A DNA stretch of 64,000 nt, taken from positions 1,922,001 to 1,986,000 of the forward strand of contig NZ_CP114058.1 in NCBI RefSeq assembly GCF_026967475.1, written 5' to 3'. Shown here one piece after another: positions 38,495 through 51,304 of this stretch. The DNA comes from Rouxiella chamberiensis. Lineage in GTDB: Bacteria > Pseudomonadota > Gammaproteobacteria > Enterobacterales > Enterobacteriaceae. Positions within the stretch are counted from its first letter, which is position 1, and each line of letters starts with the position of its first letter. The notes under the pieces are model-generated. The model worked only from the letters and a program-made list of their open reading frames with translations. It searched no databases and was not told the origin of the DNA. A program made the translations under genes and the position numbers.

Positions 38495-39504
38495 AAGCCG
38501 CGATCCTTGATGGACTGCGCCAGTTCCTTGATGCCGAAACGCACGGGATCCGTCGCCGGCACCCCGAATTCGCGGCTGATTTCAGCAAGCGCGGCGCGTG
38601 CTTCGGCTTCACTGACACCGGAGGTATTCAGGGAGAAACCGGCAAGCTGTACGTCGGGGCTGGTCAGGCTTGCGGCTTGCAGGTTGATATCCACGCATTG
38701 TCTCAGCGTTGGCATTGGCTGATGCGGCAGATGGCGCATGTGAGGACGGCCCAGTTCATGACACATCACCAGCAGGTGCGCCTGTGCGCCGTGGATAAGA
38801 CCCGTGCTGACGCCCGCGTAGGACGGGTGATACAGCGAACCCTGCCCTTCGATGATGTCCCAGTGGTCATCGTCGTTGGCCGGAGACAGCGCTTCGACCG
38901 CGCCGGAGATAAAATCGGCGATAACTGCATCGATGGCTATACCGTCACCCGCAATCAGCACGCCGGTCTGCCCGGTGGCGCGGAAGTCGGCCTTGATATC
39001 GAGTTCGCGCAGCGCGGACTCCAGCGCCAGCGAGGTATACATCTTGCCGACGGAACAGTCGGTGCCGACGGTCAGAATACGCTTGCCGCTGCGTTTTTTA
39101 CCGCTGCCGACGTCCAGTTCCGGCGTCATGTGGCGTACGTCGAACAACTGGACATTGTGCTCGGCGGCCAGTTCGACCAGTTCCGGGATCTCGTTTAGCC
39201 CCTGATGCAGGCCATTGGCCACATTAAGACCGGCGCGAATAGCCGTTTTAACGGATTCGAGCCAGTGCGCGGGCAGTTTGCCTCCGGCATTGGCGGTGCC
39301 CAATACCATGGTTTTCGCTCCGCGCGCTTTCGCCGTCGCGATATCCATCTCTTCAAGGCCCAGAGAAACGGAATCGGTCGCCAGACGAATCTGGCCTACG
39401 CAGGAATCAGGACGCCAGACGTGGATCCCGCGCGCGGTTTTCGCGGCCAGGGGATCCATGACGTCACCTAAAAACAGCAGATATGGCATTGGGATTTGAT
39501 GCAT
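38491..39504 (-). CDS. dgcN: DUF1611 family protein, DgcN-like (D-glutamate N-acetyltransferase)
   Basis: A 337-residue DUF1611 protein. An N-terminal Rossmann-like part (about 1-150, with VLGTANAGGKLP) leads into a P-loop domain, TVGTDCSVGKMYTS (about 165-178). IIEGQGSLYHPSYAGVS and VMCHELGRPHMR follow. Described DgcN enzymes acetylate D-glutamate for the DgcA racemase. It is the first gene of the operon, about 110 nt downstream of a 9-bp inverted repeat that may be an operator. The presence of DgcA supports the assignment. Confidence 0.82.
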   Translation of the reverse strand: MHQIPMPYLLFLGDVMDPLAAKTARGIHVWRPDSCVGQIRLATDSVSLGLEEMDIATAKARGAKTMVLGTANAGGKLPAHWLESVKTAIRAGLNVANGLHQGLNEIPELVELAAEHNVQLFDVRHMTPELDVGSGKKRSGKRILTVGTDCSVGKMYTSLALESALRELDIKADFRATGQTGVLIAGDGIAIDAVIADFISGAVEALSPANDDDHWDIIEGQGSLYHPSYAGVSTGLIHGAQAHLLVMCHELGRPHMRHLPHQPMPTLRQCVDINLQAASLTSPDVQLAGFSLNTSGVSEAEARAALAEISREFGVPATDPVRFGIKELAQSIKDRGL

Positions 39505-39610
39505 GAGTTTCTCTCGTCAATTGTTGTAGGGGTCGCAACGCAACGTTGCCTGACAACATGACTATTTCATGCGCGCACCCCGGCGGCGAATACTTGTTTA
39601 GCCACAGGGT

Positions 39611-39638
39611 ATAACCTCAGGCTATAGGGTGAGGTTAT
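39611..39638. promoter_or_regulatory. Inverted repeat upstream of dgcN, candidate operator
   Basis: Perfect 9-bp inverted repeats ATAACCTCA / TGAGGTTAT separated by 10 nt, centred about 120 nt before the dgcN start. They have no T-run, so an operator for a dimeric regulator is more likely than a terminator. The LysR-type protein at 27285-28169 is the nearest regulator in the region. Confidence 0.55.
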
Positions 39639-39682
39639 TGAGTAACATCATGAACTGCGGGGATTTTTTTGCCATAAAAAAA

Positions 39683-39701
39683 GCAGAGCCGATGGCCCTG
39701 C
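39683..39701 (-). terminator. Terminator of the porin gene
   Basis: On the minus strand GCAGGGCC and GGCTCTGC form an 8-bp stem (one G·U pair) with a 3-nt loop, followed by eight T. It lies 64 nt past the porin stop and separates it from the dgcN operon. Confidence 0.88.
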
Positions 39702-39764
39702 CTTTGTGATTACCTTTTTCAGACACAGATAAGGGTAATACGTGGATACCGACGACTGCCGCTC

Positions 39765-40868
39765 TTAGAAACGGTAGGTCAGGCTCACAGTGGTGACGTC
39801 TTTCTTGTTGCCACCCAGCTTGCTGCTGTCGTTATCGCTCAAAGTATTGATCTTATAGTCAACATAGGTGTACATGTTTTTGTTGAAGTAGTAAGTCGCG
39901 CCGACAGACACGTACTGGTACAGGTAGGCATCACCCACACCTTCAACATCTTTCGCCTTGTTGGAAACATAAGCCAGTGAAGGACGCAGACCATTCAGGA
40001 ACTGGTACTGGGCAACCGCTTCAAAAATCTGGGTTTTGTTGGCATAACCCGCTACGCCGTTGGCCGTAATGCTGGTCTGCTTGCGAGTCTCTTCGTACAT
40101 CGCGCCCAGATAAATCTGGTTGGCATCATATTTCAGCGCCGCGGACCAGGCTGACGCCTCGTCACCGCCACCGATGGCGGCCGCAGACTGCGCGTTGGTG
40201 CGGTCTGAACGAGAACCTGCGATAACCGCGCTGATGCCGGTGTCGCCGATATTTTCATAGCTTAAGGATGCGCCGTAACCATCACCGTTTGAACGGCTGT
40301 TTGGACGTGACGTGCTGCTCGCGCTGGTCGCTTCGTTTTTACCTTGGTACTGCAAGGCAAAGTTCAGGCCTTCAACCAGACCGAAGAGGTTCTTGTTACG
40401 GTAAGTCGCCAGACCTGTAGAGCGCCCAACCATGAAGTTGTCGGTGTTGGCCGAGTCACCGCCGTATTCCGGCAGCATGTCGGTGTAGCCGATGGCGTCA
40501 TAGACTACGCCATAGTTGCGGCCGTAATCGATGGAACCGTATTTCGAGAACTTCAGACCGGCAAAACCAAGACGGGTTTTATTGCCGCTAAGGGCGTCTG
40601 ACCCTTCGGAGTTATTCAGGTTGTTTTGATATTCCCACTGACCATAACCCGTCAGCGTATCATTGATTTTGGTCAGGCCTTTGAAGCCCAGACGCATATA
40701 AGAACCGTCACCGTTGTTGCTGGTGCCGTTGCTGAAATAGTGTTTACCATTTACGCGGCCATACAGATCCAGCTGGTTACCGTCTTTGTTATAAATCTCT
40801 GCGGCATTGGCACCAGTGGTTACAACAATTAAGGAGACCGCTACGGCCAAAACACTGCGCTTCATCAT
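39765..40868 (-). CDS. General porin (OmpC/OmpF/PhoE type)
   Basis: Outer-membrane trimeric porin of about 367 residues. The signal peptide [22 protein letters not shown] is followed by the mature start [23 protein letters not shown]. The barrel includes [23 protein letters not shown], and the constriction-loop region lies near [15 protein letters not shown]. The C-terminus is LTYRF with the terminal Phe required for assembly. AGGA lies 9 nt before ATG-ATG, so the start is at 40868 (or 40865), not the longer frame. It is monocistronic, with an unusually long upstream region of about 590 bp holding candidate nitrogen-control sites. Confidence 0.92.
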   Translation of the reverse strand: MMKRSVLAVAVSLIVVTTGANAAEIYNKDGNQLDLYGRVNGKHYFSNGTSNNGDGSYMRLGFKGLTKINDTLTGYGQWEYQNNLNNSEGSDALSGNKTRLGFAGLKFSKYGSIDYGRNYGVVYDAIGYTDMLPEYGGDSANTDNFMVGRSTGLATYRNKNLFGLVEGLNFALQYQGKNEATSASSTSRPNSRSNGDGYGASLSYENIGDTGISAVIAGSRSDRTNAQSAAAIGGGDEASAWSAALKYDANQIYLGAMYEETRKQTSITANGVAGYANKTQIFEAVAQYQFLNGLRPSLAYVSNKAKDVEGVGDAYLYQYVSVGATYYFNKNMYTYVDYKINTLSDNDSSKLGGNKKDVTTVSLTYRF

Positions 40869-41068
40869 TATTTGAGTTCCTAGAATGCTTATTATTGAGT
40901 TTTCCCATGCCAAATTTTAAATATCGGGCTGTGAGTTTCTTAATATTTATAATTGCTGCTATCTGTAAAACGAATCGAACAGTAGCACTAAGCACGAAAA
41001 GTTAAAATGAAAAAGTTCGGCGCGATTAGTTAAAATATCGAAAGCAGTTGTAACTTAATATTTCAAAA

Positions 41069-41084
41069 AGCAGTTTGTAACCCA
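41069..41084 (-). promoter_or_regulatory. Candidate sigma-54 promoter of the porin gene
   Basis: On the minus strand TGGGTTACAAACTGCT keeps the GG–10 nt–GC core of sigma-54 promoters (consensus TGGCACG-N4-TTGC). The -24 element is only half conserved, so this is a candidate. Transcription would begin about 190 nt before the porin start. Confidence 0.35.
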
Positions 41085-41114
41085 CTGATTTTATGCGTTT
41101 TTTGCATAACGCAT

Positions 41115-41131
41115 TGCACCAAAACGGTGCA
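41115..41131. promoter_or_regulatory. NtrC-like binding palindrome upstream of the porin gene
   Basis: TGCACC-AAAAC-GGTGCA is an exact match to the NtrC (GlnG) consensus half-sites with 5-nt spacing. A further GGTGCA half-site lies at 41144-41149. It sits 31 bp upstream of the sigma-54-like site and about 250 bp before the porin start. The ABC gene on the other side ends here, so the porin is the only obvious target. Confidence 0.6.
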
Positions 41132-41455
41132 TGCGGTCCATTTGGTGCAACTTCCTTAAAGAAATGTGTTTTTAATGTGCTATAGATCCCCTTTTTTAAA
41201 GCTTTTTTCCGTTAACAATCATTAAATAAATTAAATGCGAAATAGCGCCCATGCCTTTAAAAAGTGCATAGCAGGGTAACTATTTTTATCTCGACTGGTT
41301 ATTTTATGAATAATACGGGCAAGGTATTCGAATATTACGCTAAAGGATATTTGGCCTAAATTTCCGTTAATCATTTCTTTAAGCCAAATATCGATTTTTA
41401 TAAAACAAGAATAGTCACGGCAGGAATTAAATTGGACATTTTAGGTATGCGGAAA

Positions 41456-43187
41456 TTAGCTTCTGCTGCCCTCTCTAACTGTCAGGCGATACAAATCGGC
41501 ATAACGCCCACCTTTGATAATCAGCTCGTCGAGGTTGCCCTCTTCGATAATGCCTTCTTTATCGACGACCACAATGCGGTCGGCATTCTGAATGGTGGCG
41601 AGACGATGGGCGATAACCAGCGTAGTTCTCGCCCTGCGACAGCTCGGCCAGCGACTGTTGAATCGCCTGCTCGGTCGCCGTGTCCAGCGCAGAGGTGGCT
41701 TCGTCGAGGATCAAAATGGGAGGATTCATCAGAAAGATGCGCGCAATCGACAGGCGCTGTTTCTGACCGCCGCTCAGCTTCACGCCGCGCTCGCCAATGA
41801 GGGTGTCCATTCCCTGCGGCAGTTCGGCAATCATGTCGTTGAGCTTGGCACGACGTGCTGCGAGCCAAACGTCTTCTTCGGTGGCATCGAGTCGGCCATA
41901 AAGGATATTTTCGCGGATAGTGCCGCCAAACAGAAAGACGTCCTGCTGGACGATACCGATATGATGGCGCAGCGAGCGCTGGGTCATCTCGCGGATGTCG
42001 ATGCCATCGATGGTTATCGCTCCGCTGTCGATGTCATAGAAACGCGGTAACAGGGAACATAGCGTCGTTTTACCCGCGCCGGAAGGACCCACAAAGGCCA
42101 GCGTTTCGCCTGCCTTGATAGCCAGATTCACGCCATTCAAGATTTTGCTGGCGGGGGTATAACCAAACACCACATCGCGATAGCAGATGTCGCCCTTTAG
42201 CGCACTGACATTGATAGCATCAGGTTTGTCGATGATATCGGGCGCGGTATCGATTAGCTGCGTAAAGCGTTTAAAACCGGCAATCCCTTTCGGATAACTT
42301 TCCATGACCGAGGTAATCTTGGCAACCGGGCGGAAGAAAACCTCCACCAGCAGCAGGAAACCGACAAAACCGCCGTAGCTTAACGTACCGTTCACCACGT
42401 ACCAGGTTCCGGCAATCATCACCACCAACTGCACAAGACGAGTGCTCAAATAGCTCAGCGTGATACTTGCGGTCATGATGCGGTAGGCGCGAAGTTTGGT
42501 GACGCGATAATTATGGTTATCGCTGGCAAACAGTTTCTCTTCATGCTTTTCGTTGGCGAAGGCTTTGACCACCCGAATACCGCCAATGCTTTCTGCAACG
42601 CGTGCATTGAAATTGCCGACCTGACCAAACAAACGACGCCAGGTTTCCGTCATCTGCGCGCCATAACGCCCGACCAGCCACCCCATAAACGGCACAATGA
42701 TAATCGTCATCAATGCCAGCTGTAGATGAACCGTCGCCATCAATATAAACGCGCCGATAAAGGTCATGATGGCAATAAAGAGGTCTTCCGGCCCGTGGTG
42801 CGCGACTTCGCCGACCTCTTCGAGATCCTTGGTGACGTGGGTAATGATATGACCGGTTTTAGTATTGTCGAAATAACGGAAAGAGAGTTTCTGCAAGTGA
42901 TTAAACGCCTGCTCGCGCATGTCGGTTTCAATGCCGACGCCGAGCGCATGTCCCCAGTAGTTCACAATCGCCATCAGCGCCGTGTTGAGCAGATACACAA
43001 GCAGCAGCGCCACCGCCGCAACCAGGATCAGCACCCAGTCATGGGCGGGCAGGAGTTTGTCGATAAACAGTTTTACCGCCATCGGAAACCCCAGCTCCAG
43101 CAGTCCACCCAGAATGGCGCAGCCGAAATCGAGGTAAAAGAGTTTTTTATAAGGCGCGTAATAAGCAAAGAAACGGCGGAGCATCAT
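41456..43187 (-). CDS. ABC exporter, fused membrane and ATPase domains, frameshift near the 3' end
   Basis: A half-size type IV ABC exporter (MsbA/LmrA/YknU-like) that should work as a homodimer to export lipids or drugs. Six membrane helices (about 1-310) precede the ATPase domain: Walker A GPSGAGKTT, Q-loop IVQQDVFLF, signature KLSGGQKQR and Walker B ILILDEATSALD. Near 41637 the frame breaks. The shifted frame gives RTTLVIAHRLATIQNADR with the switch His and a normal C-terminus ending TVREGSRS at 41456. Restored length is about 576 residues. The start may be the second of two adjacent ATGs (AGGA upstream). Confidence 0.88.
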
Positions 43188-43463
43188 GCATCCTCAATAG
43201 GGAAAATGAATTATTCGCCGCTATTGCCCCTTTTATAGCAAGGGGTTAGCGACGAACATTTATTAATCACCTTGAGAATACTCAATGATAACAGTTATCA
43301 ACAGGCTTTTTTACCCAATGACCTGTGCAAAACGAGAATCCTGTCGCAAAAGGTCCGCCAAGGCGCTGGGTTGGGGAATCAGCGCCCCCCAATCTGGACG
43401 GGCATCGTTCATTTTATTTTCGAATATTCGGTTTTGCTTTCTGAAATCGGGTCGAGTTCGCCA

Positions 43464-45152
43464 TTACAGGAAATCTTTCGCCTTGCTCAGCAGCGCCGCC
43501 TTGGTAATCACACCCAACAGGCGGCGGGAATCGGCATTCTCCAGCACAGGCATTCGTTCAAGCGGTGAGGCGCTAAAGACCGCCCACGCTTCTTCGAAGC
43601 TGGATTGCTGATACAGCACGGTAAACTCATGCTCGAGAAAGGCGTCTATCCCGCCCGATTTATCGAGCGTACCGTCGATGATGCCCGTCGCCAGCACATT
43701 GGTCGCGACTACGCCAAGAAAACGCTCGTCGCGGTCCACCACATAGACATAACGGGTGCGCTGCTTTAGCCCTTCGCTAACCACTTCCGCCAGCGTGGAA
43801 TCGACATACATTTTGGAGCACGGACACATCAGCGACGCAACGGTGCTGTTTTCGAAATCACTCTTCGCCATATAGCGCGCATTGAGGCGTGTCAGGACCG
43901 GATATGTCCCGCTGGCCCTGAAGCGCGAGGCCACCACATAGGAGATGGCCGTCGCAAGCATCAGCGGAAACAGCAGCGAACTGTTCAGCGTCATTTCAAA
44001 CGCCATCATGATGGACATTAACGGCGCGTGACTGGTGGCGGCAAGCAACGCACTCATGCCGATGGCCGCATACAGTCCCATCGGGCCTGGATCAAGCCCC
44101 AACCCCTGTAGACAGACACACACCAGCGCCCCGCCTGCCGCGCCAATCAGCAGCGAAGGTGTGAACAGCCCGCCAACCGCGCCTGAACCGACAGTTATCG
44201 CCGTCGCCACTATTTTCAACACCAGCAATAACCCAAGCGAAGTATGTAAATCGCCGTTGTTCAGGATAAGGTCAATCACTTCAAAACCGTTGCCCAGAAC
44301 CAACGGGGAGATCATGGCGACCAGCCCGACGCCCAATCCCCCGAGGCCCAGCCGCATTGCCGGGTGAGTGATGGGTTTGAGGGTCTTGCGCACTTTATCT
44401 ATCGAGGCAATAAACAGCGGCCCGAGAATGCCGGTGGCCGCGCCAATTGCCAGCACGGTAAAAATAGCGCCGGGCGTTGGACTAAAGTTGGCGGAAGCAT
44501 AGAGATAAAGCGGGGCATAGTGAGTGAGCGATCGCACGGTTAACACCGCGACCGACGCCGAAATAAACAGCGGGATCAGCCGCTGGACCGCCGTAACCCC
44601 AAAGGCAATTTCGGCAACAAACAGTGCACCCGCAAAAGGGGCATGATAGACCGCCGCCAGCCCGCCTGCCGCCGCCATGGCGACAATATCGGATTGGTGC
44701 AGCGAGGTAAAACGGGTAAAGCGCCCAAGCAGGCTGCCGCTCAGCGCGGAAAGCTGCACCATCGCCCCTTCGCGACCGATGGAACCGCCGCTGGCGATGC
44801 TGGCAAGGGAAGACAGTGAACGAAGAAGTGTACTGACCACGGGGATCCCGGGCAGGCGTTGATCGATAACGTCGAGGTAGTCGGGCATTTTGCCGTGTCG
44901 CGCTTCGTAGCGCAGCGCCCAATGCAGAATGAAGCCCGCAACCACGCCGCCCACCGCGGTTATCAGCGGCCAGACGATCAGCGGGTATTCATTGAAGGCG
45001 CGCGTAATATCGCTGCCGTTATAAAACATCAGACCGTTGATGCCCCCGATGGCCAGCCGAAAACCGATGGTGACCAGCGCGGCAATGATCCCGGCGGGAA
45101 TGGCGATCAGCAGGTTGACCCAATCGGATTTTTGCAACGCTTTAAAGCTCAT
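43464..45152 (-). CDS. ClC-type chloride channel/antiporter with C-terminal CBS domains (ClcB-like)
   Basis: A 562-residue inner-membrane ClC protein. Selectivity motifs are SGGSIGREGAMVQ (GxxGREG) near residue 120 and GAVGGLFTPSLL (GGxFxP) near 325. About 430-560 form two CBS modules (VASLMCPCSKMYVDS… and VLYQQSSFEEAWAV…), which usually bind adenine nucleotides. E. coli ClcB lacks such a CBS pair, so this is a longer relative. ClC proteins support extreme acid resistance by moving chloride during decarboxylase cycles. A decarboxylase–antiporter pair is present elsewhere in the window. Confidence 0.88.
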   Translation of the reverse strand: MSFKALQKSDWVNLLIAIPAGIIAALVTIGFRLAIGGINGLMFYNGSDITRAFNEYPLIVWPLITAVGGVVAGFILHWALRYEARHGKMPDYLDVIDQRLPGIPVVSTLLRSLSSLASIASGGSIGREGAMVQLSALSGSLLGRFTRFTSLHQSDIVAMAAAGGLAAVYHAPFAGALFVAEIAFGVTAVQRLIPLFISASVAVLTVRSLTHYAPLYLYASANFSPTPGAIFTVLAIGAATGILGPLFIASIDKVRKTLKPITHPAMRLGLGGLGVGLVAMISPLVLGNGFEVIDLILNNGDLHTSLGLLLVLKIVATAITVGSGAVGGLFTPSLLIGAAGGALVCVCLQGLGLDPGPMGLYAAIGMSALLAATSHAPLMSIMMAFEMTLNSSLLFPLMLATAISYVVASRFRASGTYPVLTRLNARYMAKSDFENSTVASLMCPCSKMYVDSTLAEVVSEGLKQRTRYVYVVDRDERFLGVVATNVLATGIIDGTLDKSGGIDAFLEHEFTVLYQQSSFEEAWAVFSASPLERMPVLENADSRRLLGVITKAALLSKAKDFL

Positions 45153-45300
45153 TATTTCCCAAACCGTTGTTTATTCATGCGAGACGACGCGAAAGCAAAT
45201 CATAGCATCAATTAAAATACGGGGAACATGCAAGTTTATGTAGGGGGGCGTATTGGCGAGTGTCGGGCAGAGAGACAGGCTCCCTGCCCTGTGGTGAAAA

Positions 45301-46648
45301 TTATCCTTGCTGGAAAGGATAGATATTGCCCAGCTGCAAGATTTGCGTCAGTTCATCCAGCGCGTAACGCACCTCCAGCAACAGGTGGGGATCCACCAGA
45401 TCCTCCTGCGTCATGCGGTCACGATAGTGTTTGTCTATCCACAGGTTTAGGCGCGCGAACAGCGTTTCGTCAATCAGGGAGCCGCGATTGACGGCAGCAA
45501 GTTCTGTGTCATTTAACGCGACACGCAGTCGAAGGCAGGCGGGGCCACCGCCGTTGCGCATACTTTCGCGTAAATCGAAGACCTGAATCTGATCGATAGG
45601 TCCGCCGCTGTCGCGCAGGTCCGACAGGTAATCCCACACCGCTGCATGCTGGCGCGACTCTTCGGGCACGACGATGGTCATTTTGCCGTCGGCTCGACTC
45701 AGCAACTGACTGTTGAACAGATAGGTGGCAACGGCGTCATCAAGGGTTACGCGCGCCTGCGGCACCTCGATGGGCTGGAACTCGCATTCCAGACGGGCCA
45801 TCTTGCGACGGATTTCGTCGAAAGCGGCCTGTTGATTGACAAACGCCTGCTGATGATGGAACAACACCTGCCGATTGCTGACCGAAATCACGTCGTTATG
45901 AAACACGCCGTGATCAATTGCCTGCGGATTTTGCTGCACGAACCACGGTACGCTGCGCATCGAGTTGATGCAAACGGGCAACGGCGTCGCTGGCAAGTCG
46001 CGTCTGTCTTGCCGGATAACGCACCGGCTCGTTTTCACCGGCGATTAGGCCGTCGCGGCCATAGACGAAAACCTGCACACCGGGCTTATCGTAATCGCTG
46101 CCAAGACGGTTGTGATTTGCCGCGCCCTCATCGCCCAGACTGGCAACCTGAGGCAAGGCGTGATGATGCGCGAAATGCCGGTCATGATTAAATGTCGCGC
46201 GCAGTATGGCCGAAGTCGTCTCCGCTTCGATGGCACGGTGAAACTTGTTGTTCAGATTGGCCACGGTGAAATGGACGCGTCCGTCGGCGCTGTCGGCGGA
46301 AGGCGAAACGGTTGCCGCATTCGCGACCCACATGGCCGATGCCGAGCTTAATGACGACAAAAGCCTGGGCGAATAGGCGTTGGCCTGCGCCAGCACCTGA
46401 GCCTCGGTGCCGTGAAACCCCATTTGCCGTAATGTGGCAAGATGCGGTCTTTCATGAGGCGGCAGCACGCCCTGCTTGAAGCCGAGGTCGGCCAGCGCTT
46501 TCATTTTCAGCAGACCCTGCTTCGCCGCCAGTTTGGGGTTGGCGACGGCGCGCTGATTGCGCGTTGAGGCTTCGTTGCCGAAAGACAGGCCCGCATAGTG
46601 GTGTGTCAAACCGACCAGGCCATCAAAGTTGACTTCATATCCTGACAT
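45301..46648 (-). CDS. astB: N-succinylarginine dihydrolase AstB, interrupted by a frameshift
   Basis: Second step of the arginine succinyltransferase pathway: succinylarginine to succinylornithine, CO2 and two ammonia. The N-terminal frame [29 protein letters not shown] runs to about 45950 ([10 protein letters not shown]). One indel moves the rest ([20 protein letters not shown]…) to another frame ending at 45301. The guanidino-modifying motif HNDV, catalytic Cys/His regions and [11 protein letters not shown] are present. Restored length is about 449 residues, as in E. coli. It starts 26 bp after astD. The usual next gene, astE, is missing. Confidence 0.9.
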
Positions 46649-46674
46649 TATGTTCTCCTGACAAGGCCCGGCGC

Positions 46675-49226
<2,552 letters not shown>

Positions 49227-49260
49227 GATGATTACCTCGCTTCTTCAGGCGATCGCAGGA

Positions 49261-50469
49261 TCAGGAGCATAGTCGGGCCACGGCTTTTTCCAGACGATTG
49301 AGACCTTCTTCAACATCCTCTTGCGGAATAATCAGCGAAGGAGCGAAGCGCAGAACATTCGGACCGGCAATCAGGGCGATAAGGCCTTCTTCCGCGGCGA
49401 GTTGAGTCAGCTGTTTGGCTTGTCCGCTGTAGCGCTCGTTCATCACGGCACCGATAAGCAGCCCCATGCCGCGGATTTCGGAAAAAATCTTGTACTGATG
49501 ATTAATCTGATTCAGACGCTCGGTGAACCACAGGTGGCGTAACGCGACACCGCCCAGAACCTCGGGGGTATTGATAAGTTCCAGCACCTTACCGGCAACG
49601 GCTGTTGCCAACGGGTTGCCGCCGTAGGTGGTGCCGTGGGTGCCCGGCTGGAAATGTTTGGCAAGGCTGTCGACAGTCAGCATCGCGCCAATCGGGAAGC
49701 CGCCGCCCAAAGCTTTGGCGGTGGTCAGAATATCGGGAACCACGCCGTAGGCTTGATAGGCATATAACTCGCCGGTGCGGCCTACGCCGGTCTGAACTTC
49801 GTCGAAAATCAGTATGGCATCGTGCTTGTCGCACAACTCGCGCAGGCCTTGCAGGAATTCCTGCGTGGCGGGCAGGACACCGCCCTCGCCCTGCACGGGT
49901 TCGACGATGACCGCACAGGTTCGTGAAGAAATGTGCTGGGCGACCGCGTCCAAATCATTGAACGGCAGATGGGTAATGGCCGGCGGCAGTGGCGCAAAGT
50001 CCTGGGAATATTTCGGCTGGCCGCCCGCGCTGACGGTAAACAGCGTGCGTCCGTGGAATGCATTGTTAAACGCAATGATTTCGTTTTTATGCTGTGCGTC
50101 TTTGCTGTGTCCGACGAGACGGGCAAGTTTGAGCGCGGCTTCATTGGCTTCTGCACCGGAGTTACAGAAAAAGGCCTTGTCGGCGAAGGTGGCGTCAATC
50201 AGTTGTCTGGCCAGCAGGAGCACCGGTTCATTGGTGTAGCCATTGCCAAGATGCCAAATTTTATCGGCTTGATCGGTCAACGCCTTCAGAACGGCAGGAT
50301 GGCGATGGCCCAGCGCGTTGACGGCGATACCGCCTGCAAAATCAACATAGTCTTTCCCTGACTGATCCCACAACCAGGAGCCGGCGCCATGGACCGGAAT
50401 AAAATCTGCCGGTGCATAGACGGGGACCATGTAGTCATCAAACTGCTGGCGGGTTACACGCTGTTCCAT
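49261..50469 (-). CDS. astC: Succinylornithine / acetylornithine aminotransferase AstC
   Basis: Third step: transaminates succinylornithine to the semialdehyde with 2-oxoglutarate. A class III aminotransferase of 402 residues. The PLP lysine is in [16 protein letters not shown] and the cofactor-binding Asp is in [15 protein letters not shown]. The GNGYTNEPV and [14 protein letters not shown] motifs are typical of the ArgD/AstC group. It is first in the ast operon, downstream of a near-consensus sigma-54 promoter, as in E. coli and Salmonella. Confidence 0.93.
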   Translation of the reverse strand: MEQRVTRQQFDDYMVPVYAPADFIPVHGAGSWLWDQSGKDYVDFAGGIAVNALGHRHPAVLKALTDQADKIWHLGNGYTNEPVLLLARQLIDATFADKAFFCNSGAEANEAALKLARLVGHSKDAQHKNEIIAFNNAFHGRTLFTVSAGGQPKYSQDFAPLPPAITHLPFNDLDAVAQHISSRTCAVIVEPVQGEGGVLPATQEFLQGLRELCDKHDAILIFDEVQTGVGRTGELYAYQAYGVVPDILTTAKALGGGFPIGAMLTVDSLAKHFQPGTHGTTYGGNPLATAVAGKVLELINTPEVLGGVALRHLWFTERLNQINHQYKIFSEIRGMGLLIGAVMNERYSGQAKQLTQLAAEEGLIALIAGPNVLRFAPSLIIPQEDVEEGLNRLEKAVARLCS

Positions 50470-50730
50470 ATTAACCTCATCGTTTTTGCAAGAGCCGCTC
50501 GAAGGATGTCTGTAACGCTGCGATTCCGAGTACGGCGGTGAATTGATTGTGCGAATTTAAGGTGCACGCTCCCTTTCCCTCTTTTAAAGAGGAAATAGAA
50601 AAATGATTATTTAGAACTTTTACTGCATGAACTTACCGGCATCGGGTAGTTCGTTATTTCGTGGGAACACCCTTACCGCAAATTAGCGCTTTACGCGAAA
50701 ATTCTGTCCCCTGATGTACTGATAATAGTG

Positions 50731-50746
50731 TGCAGGCATCGTGCCA
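50731..50746 (-). promoter_or_regulatory. Sigma-54 promoter of the ast operon
   Basis: On the minus strand TGGCACGATGCCTGCA matches the sigma-54 consensus TGGCACG-N4-TTGCA at all but one position. It should start transcription near 50719, giving a 5' untranslated leader of about 250 nt before astC. Sigma-54/NtrC control of astC is established in E. coli and Salmonella. Confidence 0.85.
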
Positions 50747-50760
50747 GCAACGGGAAAAAG

Positions 50761-50847
50761 TGAATAAAAAAATGAGAATCACAGAAAAACAATAAGTTAT
50801 AATCGCCTCCTATTCACATAAATTGCATAAAAAGTGAATATTTATGA
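50761..50847. promoter_or_regulatory. Candidate ArgR (ARG box) sites upstream of the ast promoter
   Basis: Three AT-rich imperfect copies of the TGAAT-N4-ATTCA operator lie just upstream of the sigma-54 site: TGAATAAAAAAATGA (50761), ATTCACATAAATTGCA (50812) and TGAATATTTATGA (50835). ArgR activates ast in enterobacteria from such a position. The matches are partial. Confidence 0.45.
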
Positions 50848-51304
50848 AAAAGCCCTTGCTGGACAAGGCGGCAGCGGAATGAGTATGCAACTCCTTAAGG
50901 AAAATATTTCTGCAAGATTTGTGATCTCTTGCTCATAAAGTCCTGACTTTAGAAAGCCATTGCACCATTTCAAGGCATCTACGTCCCAAAAAGTTGCAGC
51001 AGATGAGCCATTGACAGGGAAAAAGCATCCCGATAATTATAATTAATTTAAAAACGCCGCTTTTATTAAGAGCAAAATAGAGATACCGGTTTAAATTTAT
51101 AATGAGATGAGTGAAAATACCGGTTATCCAGTAATTATGGGTATTATAAAAATTCTGATGCCATCTTGATAATAAATTAAGACAGTTTGCACTTATCAAT
51201 TAAAACTTAATTAAGATATCCTGAATTAAAGAAGAAACATCATAAAGACAAGTGCAAGAATTTTTAAATTTTATGAATTTATTAAATCGACTATTGCATA
51301 AGGG

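Larger units (their letters stand above)
50470..51304. other. Regulatory region between astC and the T3SS regulator
   Basis: About 835 bp without a gene. The left half is the astC promoter region (sigma-54 site, ARG-box-like repeats, an NtrC half-site GGTGCA at 50561-50566). From about 50,900 the sequence becomes strongly AT-rich and probably marks the edge of the T3SS island and the promoter of the winged-helix gene. No integrase, tRNA or insertion sequence end was seen. Confidence 0.6.
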
